A DNA stretch of 64,000 nucleotides, from contig NKIZ01000001.1 of assembly GCA_002256425.1 (NCBI GenBank), positions 806,001 through 870,000 on the forward strand, in the 5' to 3' direction. Source of the DNA: Alphaproteobacteria bacterium PA2. GTDB taxonomy: Bacteria > Pseudomonadota > Alphaproteobacteria > Caulobacterales > Caulobacteraceae. Position 1 is the stretch's first letter. The number at the start of each line of letters is the position of its first letter. A program made the position numbers and the translations under genes. Under the pieces are notes generated by a model that had not been told where the DNA came from, did not search any database, and worked only from the letters and a program-made list of their open reading frames with translations. Below, piece after piece: positions 9,142 to 17,814 of the stretch.

Positions 9142-10905
9142 ATGACCCGGATCGACAGCCAGCCTGATCATCGCCGCCTCGCGCCTGCCCGCCTCGCCAC
9201 AGGACTTGTGGCCGGCGTCGCACTCTATCTGATCGACCTTTGGGGTAAGGGCGCCGGAAAGACCTCCCACGAGCTCTTCGCTGTTCTGATCACAACCTGG
9301 GTCTTTGTCCCGGTGGTCCTTCTGGGGGCTTTCGGCGCCATGCAGAGGCGGGGTCTGACCCTCTGGGCCCTGGCGTCGACGGTCATTGTGGTCGGGCTGT
9401 CCGCCTATCAGGCGAAGGTTTCGGGCGATGCAAATCTGCCGACCCCGCCGTCCTTTGCCTTCGGCTTCTTCCTGGCTGTCGGACTGTTCATCGCCCACGG
9501 GCTGATCCTTGGAGCCAGCGCAGCCGGGCGCTGGCGGGCGCCCTACAGCCTCTATTTCGATATCGCCTGGAAGGACGCCGTACGGCTGGCCCTGGCGGCC
9601 GCCTTTGTCGGCGCCCTCTGGCTGGTGCTCTTCCTCGGCGCGGCGCTCTTCAACCTGATTGGCGTCAAGGCGCTGCAGGACATCATCACCAGGCCAGTCT
9701 TCGCCTTTCCCGCAACCTCGACCTTCTTCGCCCTTGCCGTTCATGTGACGGACGCGAGGGCAGGACTGGTCCGCGGGGCGCGCACCCTGGCCCTGACCCT
9801 GCTGTCCTGGCTCTTGCCCCTGATGACGGTTCTGGCTGTGGGCTTCCTGGCAGCCCTGCCGTTTACGGGGCTGGAGCCGCTCTGGAAGACCAAATCAGCG
9901 GCGGGAATCCTGCTGGGCGCTGCGGCCGCCCTGATCGTCCTGATCAACGCCGCCTATCAGGAGGGCGAGCAGGACGGCTTTCCACCCCTGGCGTTGAAGC
10001 TGTCGGCCCGGATCGCGGCTTTTGTCCTGACGCCGCTGCTGGCGATCGCCGCCTTCGGACTGGTCCTGCGCATCCGCCAGCACGGCTTTACCCCTGACCG
10101 GCTTGAAGGGCTGGCGGCTGTCCTGCTCGGGGCCGTCTATGCCCATGGCTATGGCTGGGCGGCGGTGCGGACCCATCCCTGGATGAAGCATCTGGAGGGA
10201 ACCAACGTCCTCGCAGCCCATGTGGCCCTGGCCCTGCTGCTGGCGATCTTTTCTCCCTTGGCGGACCCGGCCCGGCTCTCCGTGAATGACCAGATGCACC
10301 GACTGCGGACGGGCAAGGTCTCGGTGCAGGACTTTGACTACAACTTCCTGCGACATGCCTCCGGACTACATGGCCGGAAAGCCCTGGATCAGCTGGTGGA
10401 TCATCCCTTCGGGCCCAGGGCCGCCGAGATGGCCGAGCGCGCCAGGAATGCCCGGAAGGCAGAGAACCCCTGGGACCATGTTCCGGCTACGGCGGCCGAG
10501 CAGGCGAGGGCGGTGAAGGTCATCGGCGCTGAGGCCCTACCTGGATCATTTACATCCCAGGTCTGGTCAAACGCCGATGATCCCCTTCGGGACTGCAAGG
10601 GTGACCAGCCCTGCGCGGCCATTATTCGGGACTTCGATTCTCAGGAAGGAGCAGAGATCCTCATCCAGGCGCCTTCAACCAACAACCTGTATGCCCTGCA
10701 AGGCGACCAATGGGTGCGCGTCGGATATGTACCAGCCAACTGCGGAAACAAGGATGACGAGGCGCTCAGGGCCGGGGACTTCAAGCTTGAGCCGCCGAAG
10801 AGGGTCTGGAGCGACCTTGTGATTGACGGGCGCCGGGTTCCGGTGGTTCTGGATACACAATGCCCGCCAGTTACAGCTTCTGCTGCGGCATCGACAGATA
10901 AATAA
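9142..10905 (+). CDS. DUF4153 polytopic membrane protein
   Basis: A 587-residue protein. ATG 9142 is chosen because GGGAGG lies about 8 nt upstream, although the frame opens at 9112. About ten to twelve hydrophobic segments span residues 15-385 and include SLYFDIAWKDAVRLALAA, typical of DUF4153. A soluble tail of about 200 residues follows (from NDQMHRLRTGKVSVQDFDYN onward) and holds paired cysteines (DCKGDQPCA, NCGN, TQCPP), consistent with a periplasmic disulfide-bonded domain. The function of DUF4153 is not established. It faces away from tetR across the 9034-9063 palindrome and may share its control. Confidence 0.75.
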   Translation: MTRIDSQPDHRRLAPARLATGLVAGVALYLIDLWGKGAGKTSHELFAVLITTWVFVPVVLLGAFGAMQRRGLTLWALASTVIVVGLSAYQAKVSGDANLPTPPSFAFGFFLAVGLFIAHGLILGASAAGRWRAPYSLYFDIAWKDAVRLALAAAFVGALWLVLFLGAALFNLIGVKALQDIITRPVFAFPATSTFFALAVHVTDARAGLVRGARTLALTLLSWLLPLMTVLAVGFLAALPFTGLEPLWKTKSAAGILLGAAAALIVLINAAYQEGEQDGFPPLALKLSARIAAFVLTPLLAIAAFGLVLRIRQHGFTPDRLEGLAAVLLGAVYAHGYGWAAVRTHPWMKHLEGTNVLAAHVALALLLAIFSPLADPARLSVNDQMHRLRTGKVSVQDFDYNFLRHASGLHGRKALDQLVDHPFGPRAAEMAERARNARKAENPWDHVPATAAEQARAVKVIGAEALPGSFTSQVWSNADDPLRDCKGDQPCAAIIRDFDSQEGAEILIQAPSTNNLYALQGDQWVRVGYVPANCGNKDDEALRAGDFKLEPPKRVWSDLVIDGRRVPVVLDTQCPPVTASAAASTDK

Positions 10906-11146
10906 TTAAATCAATATCTTATGTCGATTTCGGCAGGGTGGCGGCCGCTTCGTAAACGGCTATGGTTAATTCCTGGAACAGGGGCGAAACGAATCAGGAC
11001 CGAATCAGTGACTTCCACCCATTCGGCATATGTTCCCTACGAGATATGGTAGCCTAACGGCCGTTAACCACAATTGGGCCGGAACGTCGCAGGGGGGACA
11101 GGGGAACAGATTCCGCAGACTCTCAGTCCGGATCACCCGCCCTGCC
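10906..11146. other. Intergenic region upstream of rpmB
   Basis: I see no gene here. The start is AT-rich (taattaaatcaatatc). It holds a perfect 12-nt palindrome, taacggccgtta, at 11055-11066 and a near-repeat of GAATCAGGACCGAATCAG around 10990-11007. There is no clear intrinsic terminator for the DUF4153 gene. Confidence 0.5.
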
Positions 11147-11175
11147 TTGACGCGGCGGTCAGCCTTGCCCTATAT
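11147..11175 (+). promoter_or_regulatory. Probable rpmB promoter
   Basis: TTGACG (11147-11152) and CTATAT (11170-11175) are 17 nt apart, a good match to the alphaproteobacterial housekeeping promoter. It lies 60 nt before the rpmB ATG. Confidence 0.65.
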
Positions 11176-11235
11176 CGCCGCTCTTCCGCGCGGGCTTGCC
11201 CGTTCGAACCCAATTATTTTGCCTGGATGACTGCT

Positions 11236-11532
11236 ATGTCGCGTCGCTGCGAACTCACCGGGGTCGGCCCCATGGTCGGCCACAATGTGAGCCACTCCAA
11301 TGTAAAGACCAAGCGCCGGTTCCTGCCGAACCTGGCCCCGGTCAACCTGCAGTCCGAGGCCCTCGGTCAGAGCTTCAAGCTGCGCATCACCAATGCGGCC
11401 CTGCGCACCCTGGATTTCCGCGGTGGTCTGGACCCCTTCCTGGTCAAGGCTGATGACGAAGTGCTGTCGCCCCGCGCCTTGAAGATCAAGCGTCAGTTGA
11501 AGGCCAAGCTGGCCGAGACCGCCGCCGCATAA
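11236..11532 (+). CDS. rpmB: 50S ribosomal protein L28
   Basis: A 98-residue L28, a structural protein of the large subunit. ATG 11236 gives [20 protein letters not shown], the alphaproteobacterial L28 N-terminus, followed by [10 protein letters not shown]. Another ATG nine bases earlier would add three residues, but the family start favours 11236. The C-terminal extension (about residues 70-98) is normal for alphaproteobacteria. It stands alone with its own promoter at 11147 and a strong intrinsic terminator directly downstream. Confidence 0.97.
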   Translation: MSRRCELTGVGPMVGHNVSHSNVKTKRRFLPNLAPVNLQSEALGQSFKLRITNAALRTLDFRGGLDPFLVKADDEVLSPRALKIKRQLKAKLAETAAA

Positions 11533-11560
11533 GTTTGAGCGAAAGCTCCGAATTCGCAGA

Positions 11561-11587
11561 GGCCGTCCGAAAGGGCGGCCTTTTTCG
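11561..11587 (+). terminator. Rho-independent terminator of rpmB
   Basis: GGCCGTCC-GAAA-GGGCGGCC forms a GC-rich stem with a GAAA tetraloop (11561-11580), followed at once by TTTTTCGTT. It lies 28 nt after the rpmB stop codon. Confidence 0.9.
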
Positions 11588-11639
11588 TTGGGCGCCCCGC
11601 CCTGTTTGACCCGCGGGCGCTGCAGGCCTAACTTCCCAT

Positions 11640-11830
11640 TTGCGTCAGGTTCCCCGGAGACGGGGATGAAAAGGGAACTCGGGTGAAAATCCCGGACTGC
11701 CCCCGCAACTGTAAGCGGCGAGCCCGCACGTCATACGCCACTGGAAAGGGACCCCACCGGTCCGGCTCTGGGAAGGCGACGTGCAAAGGGTGTTGACCCG
11801 CAAGCCAGGAGACCTGCCCGGCGCAATCGT
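11640..11830 (+). ncRNA. Cobalamin (AdoCbl) riboswitch
   Basis: The conserved cobalamin-riboswitch elements appear in order: the entry helix strand CAGGTTCCCC, AAAAGGGAA, GGGTGAAAATCCCGG, CTGCCCCCGCAACTGTAAGCGG (from about 11697), the B12-box core GCCACTGG at 11737-11744 and the closing CGCAAGCCAGGAGACCTGCC (about 11799-11818). It precedes a BtuB-like receptor whose ATG is at 11939; about 110 nt lie between, including a GC-rich hairpin near 11893-11910 that could hide the ribosome site. Binding of adenosylcobalamin would lower receptor expression. Confidence 0.93.
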
Positions 11831-11938
11831 CCTTCGACCGGCCGGGGTGCGCCGGGCGAACGGGGTTTCCCGAGCGGCGATGCTTCCTTGAGCCCCCGCG
11901 CAAGCGTGGGTTCGCCATCGCTTGACCGGGACTGACCC

Positions 11939-13858
11939 ATGAAGACCATTCTGTTCGCCGCTACAGCTCTCTCGCTGTCCATCCCAATTGCAGCCCAGGC
12001 TGAAACGCCCCTCGCCGAAATCGTCGTGGTCGGCGCCCGTACGCCCCAGGCGGTGGACCGACTGGGCCAGCAGGTCTCGGTGGTCACCTCCGAGACCCTC
12101 AAGGCCCGCCAGGCCGTGGTGATCTCGGACCTTCTCGCAACCCTGCCCGGAGTCAGCGTCAGCCGGAACGGCGGCATTGGGGGCGTGACCTCCGTGCGCA
12201 TCCGCGGCGCCGAGACGGACCAGACTGTCGTCCTGGTGGACGGGATCAAGCTGAACGATCCTGCCTCAGCCGGCGGCGCCTACAACTTTGCGAACCTGCT
12301 GGCAGGCCCCGTTTCCTCCATCGAAGTCCTGCGCGGCTCGCCCTCGACCCTGTGGGGCAGCCAGGCCATTGGCGGCGTCGTCAATATCATCACCACAGGG
12401 CCGACCCGGCCACTGGAGGGCGTCGTCAGTCTCGAGGGCGGATCCTATGGTCAGGCCGATGGCCGGCTCAGCCTGGGCGGCGTCGCCCGGGGTCTGACCT
12501 GGGGCCTGTCCGGGGAAAGCTTCGCCAATACCGGCGTCTCCGCCTATCGGGGCGGAAAGGAAGCAGACGGCTATCGCCATCAGGGCCTCTCCGCCAAGGT
12601 CGCCTACGACCTGCCCGGCGATGTCCGGATAGATCTGCGCGGCCTCTGGTCCCGCGGGCGGGTCCGGATCGACGGCTTTCCGCCGCCCAACTACACCTTT
12701 GCTGATGACCCGGAGTATGGGGTCACTGAGTCCCGTCTGGGCTATGGCGGCGTCAGCTTTCCCTTCGGCCGTCTGAAGAACCGGCTGGCCCTGTCGCAGA
12801 CATCCACGGACACGGACAGTTTCGACCCGACCCAGACGCTTACCCAACTGACCTACCAGACCCGGGGTGACACCCGCCGTTGGGAGTATCAGGGTGTTCT
12901 GGAACTCGCGTCTGCCTGGCAGGCGACCTTCGGGGCCGAGCGTGAGGCCTCCCGGTCCTGGACGGCGGCGCCCAGCACCTTTGATCCCCAACCGACACCG
13001 GCCATAGCCCGGACCGGTCTCACCAGTTTCTATGCCCAGGCCATTGGCGATGCGGCGCCGGGCCTGACCCTGACGGGCGGACTGCGCCACGACCGCCACG
13101 ACGCCTTTGGCAATCATACCCTTGGCCAGGTCGCCGCCGCCTGGCGGCTGCCTGATGGCGCGACCATCCTGCGGGCCAGCCTGTCCCAGGGCTTCAAGGC
13201 GCCGACCCTCTACCAGCTCTTCAGTGAGTACGGGACATCGACCCTGAGGCCTGAAGCTGCTGACAGCGGCGATCTGGGCCTGGAGCACAGGTTTGAGCCC
13301 CTGGCGCTGACCGTCGCAGCGACCGCCTTCCAGCGGCAGACCCGCGACCAGATCGATTTTGTCTCCTGCGCTTTCGGGGCGACCAGTACTGTCTGCCGGC
13401 CAAACGGGGTCAGCCGCTTCGGCTATTATGACAACATCGCCCGCACCCGGGCCCAGGGCGTCGAGGTTACAGCGGAAGCCCGGATGGAAGCCCTGACCCT
13501 AAGCGCAAACTACACCCATCTCCGGGCGACCAATCAGGCGGCAGGCTCGGCCAATCATGGCAAGCTCCTCGCCCGCCGTCCCCAGCATCAGGCCAATCTC
13601 AATGCCGACTACAGCCGGACTTCCGGACTCAGTGTGGGCCTGGGGGTGCGCTATGTGGGCGAGAGCTTCGAGGACGCAGCCAATACCTATCGGCTGAAGT
13701 CGCATGTCCTCACGGACCTGCGGATGTCCTGGCCGCTCAAGGCCGGGCTGGAGGCCTATGGACGGGTCGAAAACCTGATGGACCGGAGGTACGAGCCCAC
13801 GCGCGGGTATGGGGCGCCCGGCCGTGGTGTCTATCTGGGGCTTCGCGGCCGCTTCTAG
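11939..13858 (+). CDS. btuB: BtuB-like TonB-dependent vitamin B12 receptor
   Basis: A 639-residue outer-membrane receptor. It has a signal peptide (about 1-21, ending AQA), a TonB box-like EIVVVGARTPQ, a plug domain (about 35-150; SDLLATLPGVSV, VRIRGAETDQTVVLVDGIKLNDP, GSPSTLWGSQAIGGVVNIIT) and a 22-strand barrel ending in LRGRF with a terminal Phe. BtuB-type receptors import cobalamins with TonB energy. The cobalamin riboswitch directly upstream supports that substrate better than the family match alone. No btuCDF or cobalamin synthesis genes are in the window. Confidence 0.92.
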   Translation: MKTILFAATALSLSIPIAAQAETPLAEIVVVGARTPQAVDRLGQQVSVVTSETLKARQAVVISDLLATLPGVSVSRNGGIGGVTSVRIRGAETDQTVVLVDGIKLNDPASAGGAYNFANLLAGPVSSIEVLRGSPSTLWGSQAIGGVVNIITTGPTRPLEGVVSLEGGSYGQADGRLSLGGVARGLTWGLSGESFANTGVSAYRGGKEADGYRHQGLSAKVAYDLPGDVRIDLRGLWSRGRVRIDGFPPPNYTFADDPEYGVTESRLGYGGVSFPFGRLKNRLALSQTSTDTDSFDPTQTLTQLTYQTRGDTRRWEYQGVLELASAWQATFGAEREASRSWTAAPSTFDPQPTPAIARTGLTSFYAQAIGDAAPGLTLTGGLRHDRHDAFGNHTLGQVAAAWRLPDGATILRASLSQGFKAPTLYQLFSEYGTSTLRPEAADSGDLGLEHRFEPLALTVAATAFQRQTRDQIDFVSCAFGATSTVCRPNGVSRFGYYDNIARTRAQGVEVTAEARMEALTLSANYTHLRATNQAAGSANHGKLLARRPQHQANLNADYSRTSGLSVGLGVRYVGESFEDAANTYRLKSHVLTDLRMSWPLKAGLEAYGRVENLMDRRYEPTRGYGAPGRGVYLGLRGRF

Positions 13859-13926
13859 GCCGATCCGCCATTGGCCTGGATCATCAAAGCCCCTATCGGT
13901 TGAGGCAACTCTCCCCCGAGGTTCTC

Positions 13927-15657
13927 ATGAAGCGTCTTGTCTCACTCATTGTCGGTCTGACCCTGTCTTCCGCCTTTGCGGCCAACGGGCAGGCAGTAGA
14001 GATCCCGGCTGACCCCGCAACGGCCCGAGCCCTGCATGACGGGCCGGTTGTCGGATATGTGGACGCCGCAACGGGCGCCCAGGCCTGGCGCGCCATTCCC
14101 TTCGCAAGGCCGCCTGTGGGGGATCTGCGGTGGCGGGCGCCACGCCCAGCTGAGGCCTGGTCAGCACCCCGGATCTCCACCAAGGCCGCCCCATGGTGCC
14201 CCCAGCAGCTCAGCGCCATGGATGGGGTCGACCGGGCCAAATTCGGCCAGATCGCCGGCCAGGAGGATTGCCTCTATCTGGACGTCTACGCGCCCCCAAT
14301 GACCACCGAGGCGGCGGCCTCGGCGAAGTTGCCGATCATGATGTGGATCCATGGCGGCTCCAACACCTGGGGCCGGGCCGAGCAGTACGACGGTTCTGCC
14401 CTGGCGGCGCGCTTCAAGGTCGTCGTCGTGGTGGTCCAGTATCGGCTGGGCGCCCTGGGCTGGTTCGCCCACCCGGCCTTGCGTGAAGGCGGGACCCTTG
14501 CCGAAGACGCCTCGGCCAATTTCGGAACCCTCGACCAGATCCGCGCCCTGGAATGGATCCAGCAGAACGGCGCAGCCTTTGGCGGCGACACCAGCCGGGT
14601 GACAATTTTCGGCGAAAGCGCCGGCGGACAGAATGTCGCGACCCTGCTGACCAGCCCCCGGGCCAAGGGCCTTTTCCACCGGGCGGTGATCCAGTCTGGC
14701 AGCTTCAAGTCAGAACCCCTCGACCTGGCGGAGGGCAAGACCGGGTCAAGCCCGGTTTCCGGAACCACTATCGCCGCCAAGATTGTCGGTTCCGGCCAGC
14801 CGGTCACCGCTGCGGCCCTGCGTTCTGCGCCTGTCAGCGCCATCTATGACGCCTACAAGGCCGAAACCCGCGATCTGGATCCCTTCCGCATCATTGCAGA
14901 CGGGATTGTGGTTCCTGCCGCTGGTCTGGACTCGGTCCTCGACGCGCCATCACAGTTCAATGCCGTGCCGGTCATCACTGGCACCAACCGCGACGAAATG
15001 AAGCTGTTCAACGCCCTGAACCCGAAGTTCGTGAAGTATGTGGCGGGCAAGCTGCCCGTGGCTCGCGATCCGGCCTTCTATGAAGCGGCCTCCTTCTATC
15101 CCAGCCGCATGTGGCGGGCCAACGCCGTCGACGGGCCAGCAAACCGCATGGCGGCGGGCGGCCACGGTCCGGTCTGGGCCTACCGGTTCGACTGGAAGGA
15201 AGAGGGCAAGGTCCTGGTGACGGACCTGGGACAATTGCTGGGCGCTGGCCACAGCATCGAGATCCCCTTTGTCTTCGGCCATTTCAAGCTGCTGGGCGCC
15301 TTCGACTCCCTGGCCTTCAACAAGGACAATGCCCCGGGCCGCATCGCGCTTTCGGACACCATGATGAGCTATTGGGTGAACTTCGCGGCGACCGGGGCGC
15401 CTGGCAAGGGCGTCGATGGCAAGCTGCCGGAGTGGAAGACCTGGACGCCGTCGAGAGACGCTCCGAACCTGATGGTGTTCGACAGCCCGAAGGCCGGTGG
15501 ATCCCGGATGATCACCGACCACGAAACCCCAGCCCGGATCGCCGATGACCTGTTAGCGGACAAGACCCTGAAGTCAGAGGATCAGCGGTGCCAGATCCTC
15601 AAGGGTCTGACCCGGGACAATCCGGAGATCAAGGACAAGGCCGCCACCTGCGGCTAG
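13927..15657 (+). CDS. Secreted type B carboxylesterase
   Basis: A 576-residue carboxylesterase/lipase of the para-nitrobenzyl esterase family. ATG 13927 follows a GAGG element and starts a clear signal peptide (MKRLVSLIVGLTLSSAFAANG); the longer open frame does not. Family motifs include the N-terminal EDCLYLDV (113-120), the oxyanion HGG (142-144) and the nucleophile elbow GESAGG with Ser231; the catalytic acid is likely in TGTNRDEMKLF and the His in GAGHSIEIPF. It cleaves esters in the periplasm or outside the cell; the natural substrate is unknown. It lies 68 nt after the BtuB gene, outside any clear catabolic operon. Confidence 0.88.
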   Translation: MKRLVSLIVGLTLSSAFAANGQAVEIPADPATARALHDGPVVGYVDAATGAQAWRAIPFARPPVGDLRWRAPRPAEAWSAPRISTKAAPWCPQQLSAMDGVDRAKFGQIAGQEDCLYLDVYAPPMTTEAAASAKLPIMMWIHGGSNTWGRAEQYDGSALAARFKVVVVVVQYRLGALGWFAHPALREGGTLAEDASANFGTLDQIRALEWIQQNGAAFGGDTSRVTIFGESAGGQNVATLLTSPRAKGLFHRAVIQSGSFKSEPLDLAEGKTGSSPVSGTTIAAKIVGSGQPVTAAALRSAPVSAIYDAYKAETRDLDPFRIIADGIVVPAAGLDSVLDAPSQFNAVPVITGTNRDEMKLFNALNPKFVKYVAGKLPVARDPAFYEAASFYPSRMWRANAVDGPANRMAAGGHGPVWAYRFDWKEEGKVLVTDLGQLLGAGHSIEIPFVFGHFKLLGAFDSLAFNKDNAPGRIALSDTMMSYWVNFAATGAPGKGVDGKLPEWKTWTPSRDAPNLMVFDSPKAGGSRMITDHETPARIADDLLADKTLKSEDQRCQILKGLTRDNPEIKDKAATCG

Positions 15658-15702
15658 GGCATGGCGCGACATGGGAAAGGCCGGGTTGACGCTGGGTCGC
15701 GC

Positions 15703-15731
15703 TTGACCTTGGTCGCCCATGGCCGACTAAT
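15703..15731 (+). promoter_or_regulatory. Candidate promoter of the GST gene
   Basis: TTGACC (15703-15708) and ACTAAT (15726-15731) are 17 nt apart and end 33 nt before the GST ATG. A second TTGACG lies at 15685 without a good partner. Confidence 0.45.
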
Positions 15732-15764
15732 CCGGGCAAACCTCCAAACCCGGGAAGAAACACC

Positions 15765-16379
15765 ATGAAGCTCTACAATTCCGTTGGCCCCAATCCGCAC
15801 GTCGTCCGTATGTTCATGGCCGAAAAGGGCCTTGATATTCCGAAGGTCGATATCGACATCCGCGCCGGCGAGAACCGCAAGCCACCCTATGACAAGGTCA
15901 ATGTGGCCGGTCAGACCCCGGCCCTGGAACTGGACGACGGCGCTGTCGTCTCCGAGATCACCGTGATCTGCGAGTACCTTGAAGAAAAGCACCCGACCCC
16001 GGCCCTGATCGGCACGACGGCGGAAGAGCGCGCTGAGACCCGCATGTGGGTCCGCCGTATTGACCTGAACATCAATGAGCCCCTGGCCAATGGCTTCCGG
16101 GCGGCGGAGGGCCGCCCCATGTTCGAGCCGAGAATGAAGCTGGTCGGGGCCGAGGGCGCAGCCGAGCTGAAGGCCATTGCCCGGGATCGCATTCTCTGGC
16201 TGGACGCTCAGATCGCCGGTCGCGATTTCGTGGTTCCAGGCCGCTTCACCCTGGCCGACATCCTGCTGTTCGGCTTCCTCGGATTCGGGGCCGTGGTCGG
16301 CCAGCCGATTCCGGACGAGGCGTCCAACATCAAGGCCTGGTTCGAGCGGGTAAAGGCCCGCCCGAGCGCAGCGGCTTAG
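15765..16379 (+). CDS. Glutathione S-transferase family protein
   Basis: A 204-residue GST with an N-terminal thioredoxin-like domain (about 1-80; VNVAGQTPALELDDGAVVSEITVICEYLEEKHP contains the cis-Pro and the Glu/Ser glutathione contacts) and an all-helical C-terminal domain ending in FTLADILLFGFLGF, where ADI is the conserved folding motif. The N-terminal catalytic region reads NSVGPNPHVVRMFM, a position that holds Ser, Tyr or Cys in different classes, so the class is unclear. It would act in the cytoplasm in conjugation or thiol-dependent isomerisation. It converges with the symporter gene 6 nt away. Confidence 0.85.
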   Translation: MKLYNSVGPNPHVVRMFMAEKGLDIPKVDIDIRAGENRKPPYDKVNVAGQTPALELDDGAVVSEITVICEYLEEKHPTPALIGTTAEERAETRMWVRRIDLNINEPLANGFRAAEGRPMFEPRMKLVGAEGAAELKAIARDRILWLDAQIAGRDFVVPGRFTLADILLFGFLGFGAVVGQPIPDEASNIKAWFERVKARPSAAA

Positions 16380-16385
16380 ACCTCT

Positions 16386-17663
16386 CTATCCCTGGGCGGC
16401 GGCTGGACCATTTTCCAGCTCCGCCTTCAGGACATCCCTGTCCAGGTCCCCTTCCCAGCGGGCGACGACGAGGGTGGCGACGCCGTTGCCCACCAGATTG
16501 GTCAGGGCGCGGCATTCGCTCATGAACCGGTCGACGCCTACCAGGAGGGCGAGGGATGCGATCGGAATGTCGGGAATGACCGCAAGGGTCGCCGCCAGGG
16601 TGATGAAGCCCGCGCCGGTGACGCCGCTGGCCCCCTTGGAGGTCAGCATAGCCACCCCCAGAATGGTCAGCTCCTGGGTGAGAGTCAGGGGGGTGTTGGT
16701 CGCCTGGGCCAGAAACAGGGTGGCCAGGGTCATGTAGATATTGGTGCCATCCAGGTTGAAGCTGTAGCCCGTGGGGATCACCAGACCAGCCGTGGACTTG
16801 CCGACCCCCAGGGTCTGCATCTTCCGGATCATCTGCGGCAGGACCGACTCTGATGAACTGGTGCCAAGGACGATCAGCAGCTCTTCGCGGATATAGGCCA
16901 GGAATTTGAAGATCGAGAAGCCGGCCAGGGCGGCGACGGCGCCAAGCACAACGATCACGAAAATCAGCGAGGTGGCGTAGAAGGTCGCCACCAGGGCGCC
17001 CAGCTTGATCAGGGCGGCCAGGCCGTACTTGCCGATGGTGAAACCCATGGCCCCGAAGGCCCCGATGGGCGCCAGCTTCACCACCACGCCGATAATGCTG
17101 AAAAAGACGTGGGACAGATCATCCAGCCCCTTGGCCGCCTTCTCTCCGGCTGTCCCCATGCGGGTGATCGCAAACCCGGTGATGATGGCGATGACCAGGA
17201 CCTGCAGCAGCGAACCCTCCGCAAAGGGCGCGAAGAAGGTCTTGGGGATCAGGTCCAGCAGGTATTCAACAAGGGTGCCGCCGTGCTTGGCCTTTTCCAG
17301 ATAGCCAGCCGCCACAGTGGGATCCAGGCTGGCAGGGTCGATATTGAAACCCGCTCCGGGCTTGACGATCCGACCCACCACGAGGCCGACCGCAAGGGCC
17401 AGGGTCGAGACGATTTCAAAGTAGAGCAGGGTCTTGGCGCCCAGGCGTCCGAAGGACTTGATGTCTCCCATCTTGGCGACGCCGCCGGCGATGGTGCAGA
17501 AGATGACCGGTGCAATGGCCATCTTGATCAGGGCGACAAAGGCGTCGCCCAGGGGTTTCAGATCCACACCCAGTTTTGGCCAGATGGCGCCGACTGCAAT
17601 GCCCAGAACAATGCCGATCAGCACCTGAACATAGAGCACACGCAAAAGCTTGAAGACGCCCAT
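16386..17663 (-). CDS. Dicarboxylate/amino acid:cation symporter (DctA/GltP family)
   Basis: A 425-residue inner-membrane carrier of the DAACS family. ATG 17661-17663 is preceded by AGGGGGG and gives the normal family N-terminus ([21 protein letters not shown]); the frame extends upstream but without homology. Eight membrane helices and two re-entrant loops are expected; the signatures [12 protein letters not shown] (HP1, serine-rich) and [12 protein letters not shown] (Na+/substrate site) are present, as is [11 protein letters not shown] (HP2). It imports C4-dicarboxylates such as succinate and malate or acidic amino acids with H+ or Na+; the sequence does not decide which. Confidence 0.93.
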   Translation of the reverse strand: MGVFKLLRVLYVQVLIGIVLGIAVGAIWPKLGVDLKPLGDAFVALIKMAIAPVIFCTIAGGVAKMGDIKSFGRLGAKTLLYFEIVSTLALAVGLVVGRIVKPGAGFNIDPASLDPTVAAGYLEKAKHGGTLVEYLLDLIPKTFFAPFAEGSLLQVLVIAIITGFAITRMGTAGEKAAKGLDDLSHVFFSIIGVVVKLAPIGAFGAMGFTIGKYGLAALIKLGALVATFYATSLIFVIVVLGAVAALAGFSIFKFLAYIREELLIVLGTSSSESVLPQMIRKMQTLGVGKSTAGLVIPTGYSFNLDGTNIYMTLATLFLAQATNTPLTLTQELTILGVAMLTSKGASGVTGAGFITLAATLAVIPDIPIASLALLVGVDRFMSECRALTNLVGNGVATLVVARWEGDLDRDVLKAELENGPAAAQG

Positions 17664-17814
17664 CGGCTGGTTCCCCCCTGACGCCCGAATGCGCCCCCGG
17701 GACAAGACTAGCCTACGGTCTGCAGCTTGCGAAGCCGATCCATCGACGCCGCCGCTGATCGCCGCTAAGGACTGACCGTCCATCCTGCCGGAAGTCCTGC
17801 TCTCGAGGCGATCC

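Noticed and set aside
12266-13288. 340-codon minus-strand frame inside btuB
   Set aside because: Shadow; receptor plug and barrel motifs are continuous on the plus strand after a B12 riboswitch.
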